Shown here one piece after another: positions 40,096-42,049 of a stretch of 42,049 bases of DNA. Position 1 is the first letter of the stretch. The number at the start of each line of letters is the position of its first letter. The DNA is from GCA-001735895 sp964488685 (GTDB taxonomy: Bacteria; Pseudomonadota; Gammaproteobacteria; GCA-001735895). The stretch lies in contig CAZAVY010000014.1 of NCBI GenBank assembly GCA_964488685.1, positions 1 through 42,049 on the forward strand. Direction: 5' to 3'. A program made the position numbers and the translations under genes. The notes beneath the pieces are model-generated. The model was not told where the DNA came from, searched no databases, and saw nothing but the letters and a program-made list of their open reading frames with translations.

Positions 40096-41085
40096 ATGAA
40101 ACGAAGAATTGTTTTTTGCCTGTGCCCCGGGGTACCACTTTTCAGCATCGCTTCCGCACTCGATGTGCTGCGTCATGCCAACCGATTCGCAGGAACCCAG
40201 TTTTATAGCTGGACCTTTCTGTGTGAAGGTAACCGGCCGGTTCAGGACGGCAACGGTTTATGGTTGTACCCGGGCAAGGATATCGCCGAGGTCACCCCGC
40301 CTGATCTCGCTTTTATCGTTGCCGGGTTCGATGCCGGCCAGATAAAACAACCACAACTATGCGCGTGGATAGCAAAACAGGCCCTCGATGGTTGTCAAAT
40401 CGGCGGTATTTCAAATGGTGCTTTCCTGCTGGCAGCGAGAGGATTGCTGAATCACTACAGTGCGACCACGCACTGGGAGGATTTCGAAAGTTTTTGCCTG
40501 CTGTTTCCCCTGGTCCATGCACGTTATCAGCGATTTGTTATCGATCGGAATCGGTTAACCTGCGCGGGCGGATCCGCCACGCTCGATATGTTCATCGAGA
40601 TTGCGCGGCAGGACCTGGGCAATGCAATCGCATTAAAAATCTCTCGCCAAATGTTGTTGCAGGAACAATCTATCGTGTTACCCGGCAGCCCCAACAGCCG
40701 GCTGCTGGGTCAACACTATTCCCCCCAGCTACAGCACGCAATGGGTATGATAGAAGCCGGCGTTGGCCAGTCGATTACGGTCGCCGATCTGGCCAGTCGC
40801 ATTGGCGTCAGTCGACGAGAGCTATTGCGGCTTTTCAGGAGAGAATTGAACAAAACGCCATCCAGTATACTCACCCAGCGAAGACTGGATCGAGCCCGAT
40901 CATTGATTCTGAACACGCGTTTACCGATGATCACGATCGCAGATTCAGTCGGTTTCAGTTCACAGTCGCACTTAACCAGTAGTTATCACGCCCAGTTCGG
41001 CATCACTCCGGCCCGGCAACGGCGCGAATACAAGGCGGCCAGTCACCGCCTGCCGTTGCAAAGCCGTGATTTCCGTGATTGGTGA
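40096..41085 (+). CDS. GlxA-type transcriptional regulator (DJ-1/PfpI domain + AraC HTH)
   Basis: 329-aa regulator. The N-terminal DJ-1/PfpI-like sensing domain (about residues 1-190) has GGISNGAFLLAARG where true amidotransferases have a nucleophilic Cys; Ser/Asn here means it binds ligand rather than catalyses. The C-terminal double helix-turn-helix (about 225-320) shows SITVADLASRIGVSRRELLRLFR and TIADSVGFSSQSHLTSSYHAQFGITPARQRREY. The family includes GbdR, CdhR and SouR, regulators of betaine, carnitine and sarcosine catabolism. With the divergent MttB-family gene and the direct repeats between them, a methylamine or betaine-type effector is likely (inference). Confidence 0.88.
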   Translation: MKRRIVFCLCPGVPLFSIASALDVLRHANRFAGTQFYSWTFLCEGNRPVQDGNGLWLYPGKDIAEVTPPDLAFIVAGFDAGQIKQPQLCAWIAKQALDGCQIGGISNGAFLLAARGLLNHYSATTHWEDFESFCLLFPLVHARYQRFVIDRNRLTCAGGSATLDMFIEIARQDLGNAIALKISRQMLLQEQSIVLPGSPNSRLLGQHYSPQLQHAMGMIEAGVGQSITVADLASRIGVSRRELLRLFRRELNKTPSSILTQRRLDRARSLILNTRLPMITIADSVGFSSQSHLTSSYHAQFGITPARQRREYKAASHRLPLQSRDFRDW

Positions 41086-41198
41086 AACGCCGGGTGCATG
41101 ACTCCATCACTGGCTAATTTGCAACTAAAGCCTATCGGGAATATGGACTGGTTAAATAGTGATTAACAACCGATAATGCCGCTATTTGCGAGCGAAGC

Positions 41199-41431
41199 AT
41201 GGCCGGAATTCCGAAAATTCGAGGTCTATCCGGCATTCTGACTTATTTTCGACGAAACGAGACACCGATATTTTTCGTCTCGCCCACCGCCTTCAATCTG
41301 TTGGGAGTCGAAAAGTTTATCAACCGGTTTTATCATATCAATTACTTCGATTCATTCGACGGCATGCATCCGCGCGTATTCGTACCGGAAGAGAAAAGCC
41401 ACGCCGAGTTCGACTCGATGGAGGATGTGAT
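41199..41431 (+). pseudogene. ATP-grasp protein, N-terminal fragment
   Basis: The frame starts MAGIPKIRGLSGILTYFRRN then ETPIFFVSPTAFNLLG and YHINYFDSFDGMHPRVFVPEE. This resembles the N-terminus of an ATP-grasp (biotin-carboxylase-like) family in which the FDSFDGxHPxVFVP block precedes the nucleotide-binding domain. After about 78 codons (FDSMEDVM) the homology ends and the sequence continues, in a different frame, as the back half of a C45-type acyltransferase. The ATP-grasp catalytic domain is absent, so this is a fragment. The family assignment rests on the conserved N-terminal block only. Confidence 0.6.
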
Positions 41432-42046
41432 GGACTGGCGGTATCAATATCATTGGGTGGGCGTGAAGGATTCGGCGAGGGCTTCGGAATTTCGATTATA
41501 TTGCGTTACCTGCTCGAATTTGCCGGCAACGTCAAGGAAGCCTGCGAACTGATTCGACGCATTCCGGTCCAGGGGGCATACAACGTCATGCTGATCGACC
41601 TCGAAGCTAATTTCGAATCCGTGGAAATTGACTCGGGCCGTGAACCTGTGTTCACCGCCAACCGCGTGGCCACCAATCACCAGGCGGGTAGTCACTGGCC
41701 GCTTTACGAGGAAAAAGTTTTGACCCATGCGCGCCACCGGCACCTTCACCAGCTCACCGAAAACCAGGCCCATACCGCGGAGGCGTTCACGTGGGAGTTC
41801 CTGCAACCCCCGCTCTACCATACCCGCTTTGCACGCGGTTTCGGCACCCTCTACAACGCCTCCTTCTATCCGCAGCGCGATGCCTGCGAGTATTTCTGGC
41901 CGCACAACCGCTGGCAACTTGATTTCGATAATTTCGTCGAACGCGACTATCACATTACCTTCGTCGACCCCGAGGGCTACCCCGAAAACAGCAAAGCCTA
42001 TAGCGAGCTCTACACCAGCAAACCGTTTCCGGTATTGCAGTTCTAA
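41429..42046 (+). pseudogene. C45-family (acyl-CoA:6-APA acyltransferase-like) peptidase, C-terminal fragment
   Basis: From DGLAVSISLGG (41429 on) the frame reads GEGFGISIILRYLLEFAGNV, then EACELIRRIPVQGAYNVMLI, VATNHQAGSHWPLYEE and FLQPPLYHTRFARGFGTLYN. It ends YFWPHNRWQLDFDNF before the stop at 42044-42046. This is the distal part of an Ntn-hydrolase of the C45/AAT group. The N-terminal nucleophile Cys and the first 120 or so residues are missing. The fragment is joined, out of frame, to an ATP-grasp N-terminus. A 13-codon false extension upstream carries no homology. It could only be functional if re-initiated, which would still lack the nucleophile. Confidence 0.7.
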
Positions 42047-42049
42047 CCG

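Noticed and set aside
1..42049. CRISPR arrays, tRNA/rRNA genes, integrase or transposase genes
   Set aside because: Looked for and not seen; no regularly spaced repeats, no tRNA-like cloverleaf recognised, no transposase motifs.

Overview
This window reads as chromosomal DNA of a free-living, probably marine, gammaproteobacterium-like heterotroph. The assignment is an inference from gene content only: glycolate oxidase, the beta-hydroxyaspartate cycle, a DMSP lyase, creatinase, heterotetrameric sarcosine oxidase, a non-pyrrolysine MttB homologue, and the PA2778/PA2779, CsaA and AcpH-type housekeeping genes. I saw no rRNA, tRNA, CRISPR array, prophage or complete insertion sequence.

Layout. 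1-3597: minus-strand peptide-type ABC importer (binding protein plus two permeases, the second cut by the window edge). 3829-8433: glycolate oxidase glcDEF, divergent from its GntR/FCD regulator. 8550-13852: IclR-type regulator bhcR divergent from bhcABCD, encoding the complete beta-hydroxyaspartate cycle. Together these two blocks would take glycolate to glyoxylate, then two glyoxylate to oxaloacetate, with clear palindromic operators in both divergent promoters. 13853-14582: gap without a recognised gene. 14583-16145: an unusual DsbA-like / receiver-like / degenerate GGDEF fusion. 16390-17082: two broken genes joined tail to tail. 17129-24269: pdxH, dienelactone hydrolase, VOC protein, 2OG-Fe(II)-type oxygenase, class V aminotransferase, EamA transporter and a PAS-PAS-GGDEF cyclase, with remnants between them. 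24315-28285: gene remnants, acpH, a GIY-YIG module framed by inverted palindromic repeats, a C39/TPR lipoprotein with its PA2779 partner, and csaA. 28310-35523: creatinase, a GNAT protein and soxBDAG, i.e. creatine to sarcosine to glycine plus a one-carbon unit. 35551-41085: a small hypothetical gene, a gamma-synthase-like PLP enzyme, dddP, an MttB-family methyltransferase and its divergent GlxA/AraC regulator. 41199-42046: another broken fusion.

The functional theme is catabolism of small marine osmolytes and C2 compounds. Glycine made from creatine/sarcosine is also a substrate of the BhcC aldolase, so the two blocks may be metabolically connected (inference).

A second theme is gene decay by internal deletion. 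At least six loci keep recognisable gene ends while the middle is missing (GDPD/HpcH, choline-kinase-like, a GGDEF copy, a FAD-linked oxidase, CaiB/BaiF, ATP-grasp/C45). The most unusual intact gene is the DsbA-REC-GGDEF fusion, whose cyclase and phosphoacceptor residues are lost but whose c-di-GMP I-site motif is kept.
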